A DNA stretch of 45,500 nucleotides from an uncultured bacterium (GTDB taxonomy: Bacteria > Cyanobacteriota > Vampirovibrionia > Gastranaerophilales > Gastranaerophilaceae). Below, in pieces: positions 9,127-17,899 of the stretch (the stretch's first letter is position 1; every line of letters begins with the position of its first letter). A program made the translations under genes and the position numbers. The notes below the pieces were generated by a model. That model did not search any database, was not told where the DNA came from, and was given only the letters and a program-made list of their open reading frames with translations. Location of the stretch: assembly GCA_902775025.1 (NCBI GenBank), contig CACYKP010000016.1, positions 1 through 45,500 of the forward strand, given 5' to 3'.

Positions 9127-10728
9127 TTAACCTAATCTATCAATCTTTGCGACTAATTCATCGCAAGCATAAGTTTCAAATTGGGTTGAACTTAGCATAA
9201 AGGTTTCTGCAATCAATAGTGCTGTTGGAACTAGCGCAGCGAGTCCGCTTAATAACATTCCGCCTAAATCACCGCCCATTTCACCCATAAAATATGATGC
9301 GTTCATTGTAAATTCTATACCAATAATAATACATCCGATTAAGAATGAACGGCGCATTTCTCTGTTTAATTTATTAACACCTTCAATACCGTATATTTCA
9401 ACACCATGCTGAAGATAATTGCTAAATCCGTCATTTTTTAATACGTTTGAACCTGCTATCTTTTTACCGTTCAAAAATCCGTTAGCAAAAGCAAAGAATG
9501 CAAATATAATTAAGAATGTTGCAAGAACCAAAAATACAGGGCTTAATCTTAAGCCTGAAATTCTTACCCAGCCTGCTGCTTCAGGGAAACACATTGCAAG
9601 AGTATTAGAAACACCATAAGCTAAAAATGGAGCTGTAATAAATCCTAATGCAATTTCACCCAATGATTTTATTTGAAGCATAAATTGTTTGTCTTTTATG
9701 TTTCTGATTTTCGCAGGGCTTAAAGTATTTGTATATCTTTCAATCCATTGTTGATACTCTTTGATAACGTGTTCAAAGTCTTCTCTGTATTCAATTGAAT
9801 CTAATTCCTGTTTCATCTCTACACTTGAATTTTTATAATATCCGCAAGCCATAGCCAATGTAAATGCAGTTCCTACAAAGAACAATGATATTAAAACTGC
9901 AAACATCGGGAATGTTTTTGGCGCTATATAATATAAAACATTGATTAAATATATAGCAGTATAAAAAATCAAAGATGATATAACCATTACACCTTCTGCA
10001 AGCTTTGAGGTTGTAGAATCATTACCCAATCTGTTTTGAAGATAGTTATATACACCTTGTTTTAGAACCAAACCAACACCGTATATAATTGCGGCATAAA
10101 CAAATATAAGCTTCATATTTGTAGGCATTTGAATAACAGAACCCGCATCTTTTAGCGGTAATCCTGTTAAATAGTTTGAGACACCAAACGCACAAACTAA
10201 TGATGCAAAGAATAAAGCTATATGCAAGAAAATTCCGCCTTTAGAATTTTGAGAGATTTTTCTCTTTAAGTCATTAATTCTAGCCCCGACTTCTTTTATA
10301 ATACTCACTCTTGCATTTTCGATTTCAGCTTTTCGTTTTTCTACCATTATTTTAGCAGCTGCATTTATATCATTTCCGTATATTGCTTTTACATCACTTT
10401 CAGACAAATTCTCTTCCGTAATTTGTCTTGTTGAAGTTTCGCCGACAACTTTTATAGTTATAAACTCATCACTTCCGTCAACCATAATTTTACAAACCTT
10501 ATCAATCTCTAACTGTGCAGGAATAGGTTTTCCCTTAAACAAGAATTTTGGGTTATGAAATTGATTCAACAAAACACACCTGTTCGTTCTCAAATCGCAT
10601 TGAACTGTTAGCATAAATTGAAAACCTAAATTTATTGAGAAATCAGCATTTGCACTTGATGAGATATTCACCAATTCCTTATCTGCAAAAGTTTTTTCAC
10701 CATGTTTTGTAATTATTGTAAATGCCAT
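9127..10728 (-). CDS. Multi-pass membrane protein with degenerate FHA-like N-terminal domain
   Basis: A 533-residue protein of no family I can name with certainty. Residues 1-100 look like an all-beta FHA-like domain (a LVNISSSANADFSINL turn, then a second half with FLFKGKPIPAQLE), but the Arg and Ser-Arg-x-x-His residues that bind phosphothreonine in true FHA domains are not seen. Residues about 110-165 are helical and charged. Eight hydrophobic segments follow, near 167-190, 205-230, 243-270, 272-297, 355-380, 392-416, 460-483 and 488-511. It is central in the envelope cluster, between the VWA gene and the TonB-like gene, and could be a membrane platform for them; that is inference from position. 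Confidence 0.6.
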   Translation of the reverse strand: MAFTIITKHGEKTFADKELVNISSSANADFSINLGFQFMLTVQCDLRTNRCVLLNQFHNPKFLFKGKPIPAQLEIDKVCKIMVDGSDEFITIKVVGETSTRQITEENLSESDVKAIYGNDINAAAKIMVEKRKAEIENARVSIIKEVGARINDLKRKISQNSKGGIFLHIALFFASLVCAFGVSNYLTGLPLKDAGSVIQMPTNMKLIFVYAAIIYGVGLVLKQGVYNYLQNRLGNDSTTSKLAEGVMVISSLIFYTAIYLINVLYYIAPKTFPMFAVLISLFFVGTAFTLAMACGYYKNSSVEMKQELDSIEYREDFEHVIKEYQQWIERYTNTLSPAKIRNIKDKQFMLQIKSLGEIALGFITAPFLAYGVSNTLAMCFPEAAGWVRISGLRLSPVFLVLATFLIIFAFFAFANGFLNGKKIAGSNVLKNDGFSNYLQHGVEIYGIEGVNKLNREMRRSFLIGCIIIGIEFTMNASYFMGEMGGDLGGMLLSGLAALVPTALLIAETFMLSSTQFETYACDELVAKIDRLG

Positions 10729-10759
10729 ATATATTTACTCCTTTATTATTAATCTGCAA

Positions 10760-11327
10760 CTATCTGCCTATCGCTTCCAAAAAACGTCTGTTAACTTTAT
10801 CCAGTCCTGTTTCGTTTGCAACAATAAGTTTTTTCTCACCAAGAACAGGATTTAGCTTTGTTTTTACCATATCTAATTTCTCAGGATGAGCGTACACAAA
10901 CATCATTGAAATCTCAGGAACATATTCTTGTACTTTCTTTACTCGTCAGAGCATGGTCAAATGCTTTTTTAAGTGCTTCCCCATAAGCAGTTCCATAATC
11001 TTTAGAATTGTACTGCGTAAACGCTTCAACTGCCTTTGTTATACCCTTTGTATTTGAAGGAGAACCTTCATATATAAGATATGAACTTTCTGAAACTTTC
11101 AATATTTTAATCTCATCTTCAGGGTCCAATATTGAACAAAGTGATTTGATGTACTTTATTTGTTCAGGCAAATTCTTTTGATTAGATGCAGATGAATCAA
11201 CTGCAAAAATAATTGCAGCTTTATGAAACTCATCAACTTTTATATTCTTTAACCCTGAATACAAAAGTTTGCCTATAACTGATATAAATAAAATTAAAAT
11301 TCCAAGTATTATTAATCGTTTGTTCAT
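10760..11327 (-). pseudogene. Membrane-anchored VWA-domain protein, frameshifted near the C terminus
   Basis: The first frame (11327 down to 10914) encodes an N-terminal membrane anchor (residues 4-25) and a von Willebrand A domain with the MIDAS motif DSSAS (near residue 45) and the metal-binding threonine in GTAYGEAL (near 118). It ends abruptly in STRICS. The other frame continues without a stop from about 10940 to a TAG at 10760-10762 as VQEYVPEISMMFVYAHPEKL and so on to FLEAIGR, which looks like the true C terminus. The total of 568 bases is three times 189 plus one, fitting one extra base, and the shift must lie between about 10913 and 10945. The gene belongs to the envelope cluster. 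Real decay or an assembly error are both possible. Confidence 0.7.
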
Positions 11328-11348
11328 ATTGTTTTCCCTTTTGTTTTT

Positions 11349-11365
11349 GTTGGGTTTTACCCAAC
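11349..11365. repeat. Palindromic repeat unit, GTTGGGT variant
   Basis: GTTGGGT-TTT-ACCCAAC followed by CTACC, the same architecture and flanks (TTTTT before, CTAC after) as the TCAGGT units, with the stem changed on both sides. Confidence 0.55.
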
Positions 11366-11448
11366 CTACCTTCTTCTATATAATGGTAGACTAACGTCTA
11401 TCCTACACTACTACTTTAATTTTGTTGCAAATAATTGCACCATACTGT

Positions 11449-12489
11449 TTATTGTCCTACCGTTACACTGAGCGGTTGGGTTAGTGTTATATCAATTTCC
11501 GTAAAAGACGGAATTTCTGCATCAACGCCTCTTTCAGCAGTTGAATATATTACGGAAGAACCGGCTCCGACACCTGCACCTATTGCAACATTTCTGCCTA
11601 TATGATCTCCTCCGGATAACGCTCCTACAAGAAGTCCTACTAAAGCACCTGCTATTGCAGCACCTGCTGCACTTTTTAAACTATCGCCGACTTTACCTTC
11701 ATTTGAAACGGTAAAATCTATCTCCTCTGTTGATATATTATAAACCTTGTTTTCAGGGGTAACAAGTTGGTTAAAGTTTATTACAACTCTTCCGTTTCTT
11801 GAACCGTAAGCCGCAGGTCTTGCTTTTGATAAAGTACCGTAAACAAGACTTCCCTGAGGCGCAACTTCTTGCCCGTTATATGTAAGAGGATTTGTAAGTA
11901 CTGCTATGATTTTATCACCCTTCGCAGCAGTTGCAGTATTAATCGCATTCTGCAAATACGCTTGAATTTTCGTCCCTGCTGACAGTTGAGCAACATACCC
12001 TTTATAAACTGCAGGCTGAGTATATTGCTGCTCTTGATTTTTTGGCGGCTCAAAAGCGTTATACTGAGGTTCTTCAAAGTTATATGTTTTTAAAGTCTGG
12101 GTTGTTGAAGTTACCTCTTTTGCTAAATTATCATATATATCAATTAAACTCTGATTAAACGATTGCTCACAAATTATTCCACGTTTTTTAATCTCTTTTA
12201 GTATCGACTTATTTACCTTTAGATTATCTTCTGGCGATTGATAATAATAAAACATATTCTCACCGCTTTGGTTAAGAATAATAACAGCCGTATCACTTCC
12301 TTTTTGAGAAATTCCGTAATAAGGACTTTTCTTAACCAAACTAAAATTTTGAGAAGTATAAGCATTATCAACAACAGGCTCTATATCAGTTGTTTTTACA
12401 CCTTTTAAATAATACAAAGCACTAACTGCCCAGCAATTAGTTGATGTTGCAAATATTAATGTTAAAAATGCCGCTAATAATTTTTTCAC
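11449..12489 (-). CDS. Exported protein with VirB10/TrbI-like beta domain and glycine zipper
   Basis: A 346-residue protein with a signal peptide (MKKLLAAFLTLIFATSTNCWA). The first half is unknown. From about residue 165, AGTKIQAYLQNAINT ... PQGSLVYGTLSKA ... GRVVINFNQLVTP resembles the VirB10/TrbI beta barrel, and residues about 268-310 are a Gly/Ala-rich glycine-zipper segment (AAGAAIAGALVGLLVGALSG) able to insert in a membrane. No other type IV secretion genes are present, so a secretion role is not implied. Start is GTG overlapping the previous stop (TAGTG), which couples it to the 87-residue membrane protein upstream. Confidence 0.55.
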   Translation of the reverse strand: MKKLLAAFLTLIFATSTNCWAVSALYYLKGVKTTDIEPVVDNAYTSQNFSLVKKSPYYGISQKGSDTAVIILNQSGENMFYYYQSPEDNLKVNKSILKEIKKRGIICEQSFNQSLIDIYDNLAKEVTSTTQTLKTYNFEEPQYNAFEPPKNQEQQYTQPAVYKGYVAQLSAGTKIQAYLQNAINTATAAKGDKIIAVLTNPLTYNGQEVAPQGSLVYGTLSKARPAAYGSRNGRVVINFNQLVTPENKVYNISTEEIDFTVSNEGKVGDSLKSAAGAAIAGALVGLLVGALSGGDHIGRNVAIGAGVGAGSSVIYSTAERGVDAEIPSFTEIDITLTQPLSVTVGQ

Positions 12490-12752
12490 TATTTTTGACC
12501 CTTTATAACCGTTTCGGTAACCTGTTTTGTTGTGGTCATTGAACCGTCTTTGTTAATTTTGAACAAGTATTCAATCGTGTTAACAGAAAACGGATTATGC
12601 ATTTCAGGCTGCGCAAAGCATATCCATATCGTAACAGATACCGCAATTGCAAGAATGAAAAACAAAACCATCTTAAGCCCAAATTTTATCATCTTTATAA
12701 GCAATATTGCAACAATAAGCGCAACTATTATCCCAACAAAACCTAATTCCAT
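12489..12752 (-). CDS. Small membrane protein, 87 residues
   Basis: Two closely spaced hydrophobic stretches (about residues 3-20 and 27-47, ending in a Trp/Cys-containing segment) followed by a short soluble tail (NKDGSMTTTKQVTETVIKG). No known family is recognised. AAAGGTGAG precedes its ATG. It is the first gene of the envelope run, overlapping the next by one base, so it probably marks the operon's 5' end. Confidence 0.55.
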   Translation of the reverse strand: MELGFVGIIVALIVAILLIKMIKFGLKMVLFFILAIAVSVTIWICFAQPEMHNPFSVNTIEYLFKINKDGSMTTTKQVTETVIKGQK

Positions 12753-12784
12753 ATCTCACCTTTCAATAATATAACCCTAACTAA

Positions 12785-12790
12785 ATTATA
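12785..12790 (-). promoter_or_regulatory. Candidate -10 box for the envelope cluster
   Basis: TATAAT on the minus strand, 33 bases before the first gene of the cluster. The -35 position holds only a T-rich weak match. Confidence 0.35.
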
Positions 12791-12838
12791 TTATTAAAAC
12801 GTAAAAATGAAAAAGAAGGTTCAAAAATTTTAACAAAA

Positions 12839-13003
12839 GGGGTAAATATAATTTACGTTTTTTCGTGAAAGGCCACACCCAACCGTCATTCAGGGGTAAA
12901 TATGATTCACGTTTTTACAAATATGTACACCCAACCGTCATTCAGGGGGGGGCAAATATGATTTACGTTTTTTCACAAGAGAGCACGTTCAACCGTCATT
13001 CAG
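12839..13003. repeat. Tandem array of three 52-54 bp units
   Basis: Units start near 12839, 12893 and 12945. Each runs GGGGTAAATATnATTnACGTTTTT, then a variable 10-15 bases, then CCAACCGTCATTCA (the third has TTCAACCG). The first unit contains GTAAAT-ATA-ATTTAC followed by GTTTTTT. No ORF of substance crosses the array. The same unit forms a second array at 18348. Confidence 0.8.
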
Positions 13004-13236
13004 AGCCGCAACATCAATTCAGGCGGCGGTGAATCGCCATATCTTTTGTTTAAGCTTTAGTTTTTGTCAGGCAGAGCCTGACCTACATGGCTTACCCTCT
13101 CTAACCGGAGAGAGCAGAATTGCAACATGAGAGCTACGATCGAATGTTAGAAATTCGGGTGAGGTTTTATAACAGTTTACATAAATTTTCACAAAAAATG
13201 TAATCTGTATTTAAACCTTTATCACTTATTTACACA
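13003..13236. other. Repeat-derived spacer downstream of the LOG gene
   Basis: This non-coding stretch holds the tail GTCATTCAGAGCCGCAACATC ... GAATCGCCATA (a form of the widespread GTCATTCTGAGC bacterial repeat), a GTCAGGC-AGA-GCCTGAC palindromic unit at 13067-13083, and a CCTCTCTAACCGGAGAGAG palindrome near 13093. I see no gene in it. Confidence 0.6.
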
Positions 13237-13809
13237 CTAAAATTTGCCTGAAAACAAAAGCCTTTGTTGATTATATTCTTTTATATATCTGATAGCATCA
13301 CTGGGGTTTTGAGCGATGTAATATAATTCCTCCGTTCCTTTTTTGGCAAACTTATTTTCTATAATCTTATTAAAAAAATTTATTAAATTATCATAAAATC
13401 CCTTAGTATTAAGTAAAACAATCGGCTTTTTATTATAACCCAATTGTTTTTGCACAATCATTTCCGAGACTTCTTCCAATGTTCCAAAACCACCCGCCAG
13501 AGCAACAACCCCTTCTGATATCTCATCCATTTTTGCTTTTCTTTCCCTCATACCCGATACAAGAATAAACTCATCACAATCTTCAGCATTACCGTACATG
13601 TCATGAAGTCGCTGCGGCATAACTCCGATAATTCGCCCGCCGTTTTCTTTAACTTTAGAAGCACAAACGTACATCATACCCAATCTGCTTCCGCCATAAA
13701 CAATATTCATGCCATTTTGCCCCATCAAACTTCCAAGTTCAGATGCATCTTTATAAAAACTTTCCTCCAAATTATTTGACGATGAAGCAAATACACATAT
13801 ATTAACCAT
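13237..13809 (-). CDS. LOG family protein (cytokinin-activating phosphoribohydrolase-like)
   Basis: A 190-residue Rossmann-fold protein. LOG proteins release a free base from nucleoside 5'-monophosphates; the role in bacteria is often unknown. GGSRLGMM (about 40-47), MRERKAKMDE (about 86-95) and AGGFGTLEEVSEM are the substrate-binding motifs. The canonical PGGxGTxxE has Ala for Pro here, a mild change that leaves the catalytic Glu in place. The ATG overlaps the preceding stop by one base (TAATG), so it is translationally coupled to the prepilin-like gene. Confidence 0.85.
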   Translation of the reverse strand: MVNICVFASSSNNLEESFYKDASELGSLMGQNGMNIVYGGSRLGMMYVCASKVKENGGRIIGVMPQRLHDMYGNAEDCDEFILVSGMRERKAKMDEISEGVVALAGGFGTLEEVSEMIVQKQLGYNKKPIVLLNTKGFYDNLINFFNKIIENKFAKKGTEELYYIAQNPSDAIRYIKEYNQQRLLFSGKF

Positions 13810-14417
13810 TAATTAAAGCTTCCCCCTATTAAATAATAATTTGAGCAGCATAAACCTGTTCCTGATTTGCTGCAATCTTGTTTTTGTGTAGCAACAGTAT
13901 CATTTTTACAAAAAGGTTCAAATCTGTCAGGATAAATATTATATCCAAAAACATCCTTACCCCAAACATTCGGCCCCACATCTCCGTTCACATCGTACAT
14001 CATCACCCCAAAAGCGCCGGTTTGAGGATTATCATAAAGTTTATATGCCACAACAGCATTTGAATATGTTTGTTTAAATTCACTAAATCGATATTCTCCG
14101 CTTGGAAAAGTTCCATTCATATAAGTTATTTTATAATTCTCTCTATCAGACTTTATTTCATTTTTCATAATATTTGTAAATACTGTTGTAAAACTAAAGT
14201 CTTCATTTTCCTTTTGAGAATTTATAGAATAGAAAATATTTTCAAAATCACTTTGCACATTACGCCATCTTAAAGCATTTTTAGCTTTCATAGTATCATC
14301 AAGAGACATTGGTGCAACCAAAAATGCTACTATTAAGAATATTACAAATAATATTGAAACTTCGACAATTGTAAAAGCACCTTTCAAATTATTTTTTTTG
14401 TTTTGTTCATTATTCAT
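13809..14417 (-). CDS. Prepilin-like protein (type IV pilin / type II pseudopilin N-terminal domain)
   Basis: A 202-residue protein with a class III leader: a short positive N terminus, then KGAFTIVEVSILFVIFLIVA. Glu lies five residues after the Ala-Phe junction, so prepilin peptidase would probably cut between Ala14 and Phe15 (Ala at -1 in place of Gly). The rest is a soluble pilin-type head with a C-terminal NYYLIGGSFN and a Cys-rich loop (CSKSGTGLCC). No assembly ATPase or peptidase is near. Together with ComEC elsewhere in the window it could belong to a competence or surface pilus system, but that is inference. Confidence 0.75.
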   Translation of the reverse strand: MNNEQNKKNNLKGAFTIVEVSILFVIFLIVAFLVAPMSLDDTMKAKNALRWRNVQSDFENIFYSINSQKENEDFSFTTVFTNIMKNEIKSDRENYKITYMNGTFPSGEYRFSEFKQTYSNAVVAYKLYDNPQTGAFGVMMYDVNGDVGPNVWGKDVFGYNIYPDRFEPFCKNDTVATQKQDCSKSGTGLCCSNYYLIGGSFN

Positions 14418-14443
14418 TTTTAACTTTCCATTTTTAATTAGTT

Positions 14444-15295
14444 CTACCCTGCCATATCTATATTTTTCTTTTCCTTAACCAAAGTTTCATATATCCACTC
14501 AGGCACAAAATTTTTACCTAATATAATTTGACCGTTCATAATATTAGGGGCATGAAAATCAGAGCCGCCTGTTACAATAAGCCCCAAATTTTCTGCCATT
14601 GAAGAAAAATACTCAACTATAGCCGGTGAATGTTTTCTGTGATACGCTTCAATTCCTCTGAGTCCGCAATTCATCAAATCTTTAATAAGTTTTTCCGCAA
14701 TATCAATATCATAAGGATGAGCTATAACAGGAATTCCGCCTGAATCGTAAATAATTTCTACCGCATCAAACGGAGAAACCGTTTTACGTTCGATATAAAC
14801 AGGTGAATCTTTATGAATATATTTGCTGTAAGCCTCCATAACATTACTTGTACCGCCCGCATTTGTTATAGCTTTTGCAATATGAGGACGGCCTATACTA
14901 CCGCCTTCTGCTACCATGTCTTTTACATCCTCAAACTTAATTCTTATTCCTTCTTTTTTGGCAAGAAGTCTTAAAATCTCTTTTGTCTGTTTAATACGAG
15001 CTTGCTGCTGAGCTTTTAGCATTGCTTTAAAATCAGGTTTTGAAGCATCAGGGAAATAGCCCAAAATGTGGACTTCGTAATCTTTATACAAAGTATTAAC
15101 TTCAATACCCGGAATTAATTTAATATTTAAGTTTTTTGATTCAATATATTGCCGTGCCACATCATAGGATAAAACATTATCGTGATCTGTTAACGCAATA
15201 ACTTCCAACCCCGCTTCCACCGCTAAATCTACGATTTTTTCGGGAGAAAATACACCGTCCGAATAGTAAGTGTGTATATGGAAATCACCCTTCAT
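14444..15295 (-). CDS. PHP domain phosphoesterase
   Basis: A 283-residue metal-dependent phosphoesterase of the TrpH/YciV type, members of which hydrolyse phosphorylated nucleosides such as 3',5'-bisphosphates or RNA 5' ends. Motifs: DFHIHTYYSDG at the N terminus, LTDHDN, GIEVNT, IAHPYD and GGSDFHAP, which supply the trinuclear metal ligands. I chose ATG 15293-15295 because AAGGAGGTG lies 4 bases upstream, 30 bases inside a longer open frame. It is 35 bases downstream of ymdB on the same strand; both are phosphoesterases and neighbours of rny, which suggests a nucleic-acid turnover group. Confidence 0.88.
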   Translation of the reverse strand: MKGDFHIHTYYSDGVFSPEKIVDLAVEAGLEVIALTDHDNVLSYDVARQYIESKNLNIKLIPGIEVNTLYKDYEVHILGYFPDASKPDFKAMLKAQQQARIKQTKEILRLLAKKEGIRIKFEDVKDMVAEGGSIGRPHIAKAITNAGGTSNVMEAYSKYIHKDSPVYIERKTVSPFDAVEIIYDSGGIPVIAHPYDIDIAEKLIKDLMNCGLRGIEAYHRKHSPAIVEYFSSMAENLGLIVTGGSDFHAPNIMNGQIILGKNFVPEWIYETLVKEKKNIDMAG

Positions 15296-15330
15296 AACAC
15301 ACCTCCTTTTTAGGAAGTATGACAATGTTA

Positions 15331-16167
15331 TTATTCATCATTTACTCCACCGCTTTCCTTTTTATTATCTATTATTACATTAATTCTTTTTATTTGTGTC
15401 GATGTTGTTCTATCAATAAGAACCTCAACACCATTTACTTGTGCAATCGGATTTTCTGATATTTCATATCTTTCGGGAAGACTGGTTGATAATCTGTGCA
15501 AGGAAGTTTTAAATTCCATTCCTATAACACTATCTACCGCACCACAGAATCCTGCATCTGTTATATAAGCCATACCTTCATAAATTTGTTCATCTGCCGT
15601 CTGAACGTGCGTATGCGTTCCGAAAAATCCTTTTATTAAAGCATTTTCATCATTATTATAAGTGTTAGCCAAGTATTTTGAGAAACAAATTTTTTCAGCA
15701 GTAGCCTCTGCGTGAAAATCTATGACTATATGTTCAACACCTTGCTCTTTTAATCTGTCAATTTCATTAGTTACAACTTGCCAAGGGGAATCAATAGGAG
15801 GCATAAAAACTCTGCCTAATGCATTTATTACGGCAAGTTTTTGACCTTTTATCTCAAATATTTGAGATCCTACTCCTCTTGTCCCTGCAGGGTAATTTAT
15901 AGGTCTTATTAAATTCTTAGCATCATCTATATATTCAAAAATATCTTTTTTATCCCAAATATGATTACCTGAAGTAAAACAATCAATACCATTTTCAGAT
16001 AATTGTTCATAATTTTTTTTAGTTAGTCCGAATCCGTGAGATGCATTTTCTATATTTGCAATAACAAAATCAGGTTTATTTTCTAAAGATGCAATATACG
16101 ACATTACGGCAGTACGTCCTTGCCTGCCTGTTATGTCGCCTAAAAAAATTAGTTTTATTGTATCCAT
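15331..16167 (-). CDS. ymdB: YmdB family metallophosphoesterase
   Basis: A 278-residue calcineurin-like phosphoesterase of the TIGR00282 family, whose characterised member has 2',3'-cyclic nucleotide phosphodiesterase activity. The metal-binding motifs are complete: GDITGRQG, ANIENASHGFG, SGNHIWD, DFHAEATAEK and GTHTHVQTAD. It lies downstream of rny on the same strand, the arrangement also seen in Firmicutes, consistent with a linked role in RNA turnover. Confidence 0.92.
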   Translation of the reverse strand: MDTIKLIFLGDITGRQGRTAVMSYIASLENKPDFVIANIENASHGFGLTKKNYEQLSENGIDCFTSGNHIWDKKDIFEYIDDAKNLIRPINYPAGTRGVGSQIFEIKGQKLAVINALGRVFMPPIDSPWQVVTNEIDRLKEQGVEHIVIDFHAEATAEKICFSKYLANTYNNDENALIKGFFGTHTHVQTADEQIYEGMAYITDAGFCGAVDSVIGMEFKTSLHRLSTSLPERYEISENPIAQVNGVEVLIDRTTSTQIKRINVIIDNKKESGGVNDE

Positions 16168-16175
16168 ATCTTATC

Positions 16176-16212
16176 GAAGGCAATAAGGTAATAAGGCAAT
16201 AAGGCAATAAGA
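16176..16212. repeat. (GGCAATAA)n short tandem repeat
   Basis: Four units of AAGGCAATAAGG type (one with T for C) lie between ymdB and rny. The reverse complement is at 18079-18118 on the other side of rny, so the gene is framed by an inverted pair. A related TTAATGCCCTAGYGCC duplication follows at about 16274-16303. Confidence 0.7.
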
Positions 16213-16311
16213 CTCTAATGATTCTATTTTAAATATTGAATATAAAATATTTCTCATAAATTAATACTGCCTCTTAATGCCCTAGCGCCTTAATGCCCTA
16301 GTGCCTTTCAT

Positions 16312-17832
16312 TTATTTTGCAATCTCTGTTGTTCTGAACTCTCTTACTACAGTAACTTTTATCTGTCCGGGATAATCTAGTTCGTCTTCGATTTTCTTTG
16401 CTATATCTCTTGCAAGCTTTTGGGAAGCCAAATCATCAAACATTTCTGATTGAACAATTACTCGAACTTCTCTACCAGCTTGGACGGCAAATGATTGTTT
16501 AATGCCTTCATAACTGTTAACTATTTCTTCAATCTTTTGCAATCTCTTAATATAGATTTCCAAAGTATCACGTCTTGCCCCCGGACGACCTGCTGATATT
16601 GCGTCAGCTAATTTTACAAGAACCGCCTCAATTGTATTTGCGGTAACATCGTCGTGGTGAGCCTCTATTGCGTGAATAACTTCTTGCTTTTCGCCATATC
16701 TTGAAGCTAATTCAACACCTAATTGAATATGTGTGCCTTCTTGAGTTTGGTCAACTGCTTTACCTATATCGTGAAGCAGCCCTGCACGTTTTGCAACATA
16801 TACATTTGCACCAAGTTCAGCCGCAAGCATTCCTGCTATATGACCAACTTCAAGAGAGTGTTTTAAAACATTTTGACCGTAACTTGTTCTGTAATAAAGC
16901 CTTCCGAGATTTTTAATAAGCTCTTTATTTAAGCCCATTATACCCATATCAACAGCGGCATTTTCGCCTTCCTTCATTATTTTCTTTTCAACTTCTTCTC
17001 TTGCCTTTTCAACGGTTTCTTCAATTCTTACAGGGTGAATACGACCGTCTTGAATAAGTTTCTCCAACGCTATTTTTGCAATTTCTCTGCGAACAGGATC
17101 AAAAGAAGAAAGTACAACAGCCTCAGGAGTATCATCAATAATCAAATCAACGCCTGTAAGAGTTTCTAAAGTTCTTATATTTCTTCCTTCACGACCAATT
17201 ATTCTACCCTTCATTTCATCATTAGGTAAAGATACAACAGAAACAGTAGATTCTACAACCTGCTCCATCATACATCTTTGCATAGTTGTAGATAGAATTT
17301 CTTTAGATTTTTCTAAAGCATCCTCTCTAATTTTTGCTTCATTTTCTCTTATTAATTGCATCTGTTCTTGTGCTAAATCACTCTTTAATTGCTCCATTAA
17401 CATTCTTTTGGCATCTTCGGCAGATAAACCTGCAATTCTTTCAAGTTCAACAGTTTGTTTTTGAACAATTTCAGCCAAGAAATCTTCTTTTTCTATAAGC
17501 TGATCCTTCATTTTATCCAGTTCAGCCTCTTTGTCTGTTACTTCTTGAATCTTACTTTCTAAAACATCTTCTCTTTTGTTTAATTTGTTTTCAATTTGAG
17601 CAAATTCTCTTCTTCGTTCTCTTTCATCTTCATTTAATTGTTCTCTTTCATTATGCAAAGCTTCTTTTGCTTTAATAAGAGCTTCTTTTTGCATAATGGA
17701 TTCTTTTTCTGCTAAGTCTTTTTTTGCCTGCTCTGTTTGAGTTTGCAAGTTTTTGTACTTAACACTTTGCACAACAATAACAGCAACCAAAATTACGGTT
17801 ACTACAATTGCAGCTGTGAGCATTCCGTTCAT
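16312..17832 (-). CDS. rny: Ribonuclease Y
   Basis: RNase Y is a membrane-anchored endoribonuclease that starts mRNA decay in bacteria lacking RNase E. The 506-residue protein has the full architecture: N-terminal membrane helix (about 4-22), long coiled coil (about 25-190), KH domain with [17 protein letters not shown] (about 209-225) and HD domain with HSLEVGH, LLHDIGK and AIEAHHDD. Length is normal. ATG is preceded by AAAGGTG. The leader has a stem-loop at 17875-17899. The gene is framed by GGCAATAA repeats. Confidence 0.97.
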   Translation of the reverse strand: MNGMLTAAIVVTVILVAVIVVQSVKYKNLQTQTEQAKKDLAEKESIMQKEALIKAKEALHNEREQLNEDERERRREFAQIENKLNKREDVLESKIQEVTDKEAELDKMKDQLIEKEDFLAEIVQKQTVELERIAGLSAEDAKRMLMEQLKSDLAQEQMQLIRENEAKIREDALEKSKEILSTTMQRCMMEQVVESTVSVVSLPNDEMKGRIIGREGRNIRTLETLTGVDLIIDDTPEAVVLSSFDPVRREIAKIALEKLIQDGRIHPVRIEETVEKAREEVEKKIMKEGENAAVDMGIMGLNKELIKNLGRLYYRTSYGQNVLKHSLEVGHIAGMLAAELGANVYVAKRAGLLHDIGKAVDQTQEGTHIQLGVELASRYGEKQEVIHAIEAHHDDVTANTIEAVLVKLADAISAGRPGARRDTLEIYIKRLQKIEEIVNSYEGIKQSFAVQAGREVRVIVQSEMFDDLASQKLARDIAKKIEDELDYPGQIKVTVVREFRTTEIAK

Positions 17833-17874
17833 GCGGCACCTTTTTTCTTTCTATTTTTTTATATATACACGACG

Positions 17875-17899
17875 TTCGGGTACATATAACCTACCCGAA
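17875..17899 (-). promoter_or_regulatory. Leader hairpin upstream of rny
   Basis: TTCGGGTA (17875-17882) and TACCCGAA (17892-17899) form an 8-bp stem with a 9-base loop, 42 bases before the rny start. It could be a 5' UTR structure involved in autoregulation, as known for other RNases; no direct evidence. Confidence 0.45.

Noticed and set aside
11449-12489. Type IV secretion system, from the VirB10-like domain
   Set aside because: No VirB4, VirB8, VirB9, VirD4 or relaxase is present; only one domain resembles the system.
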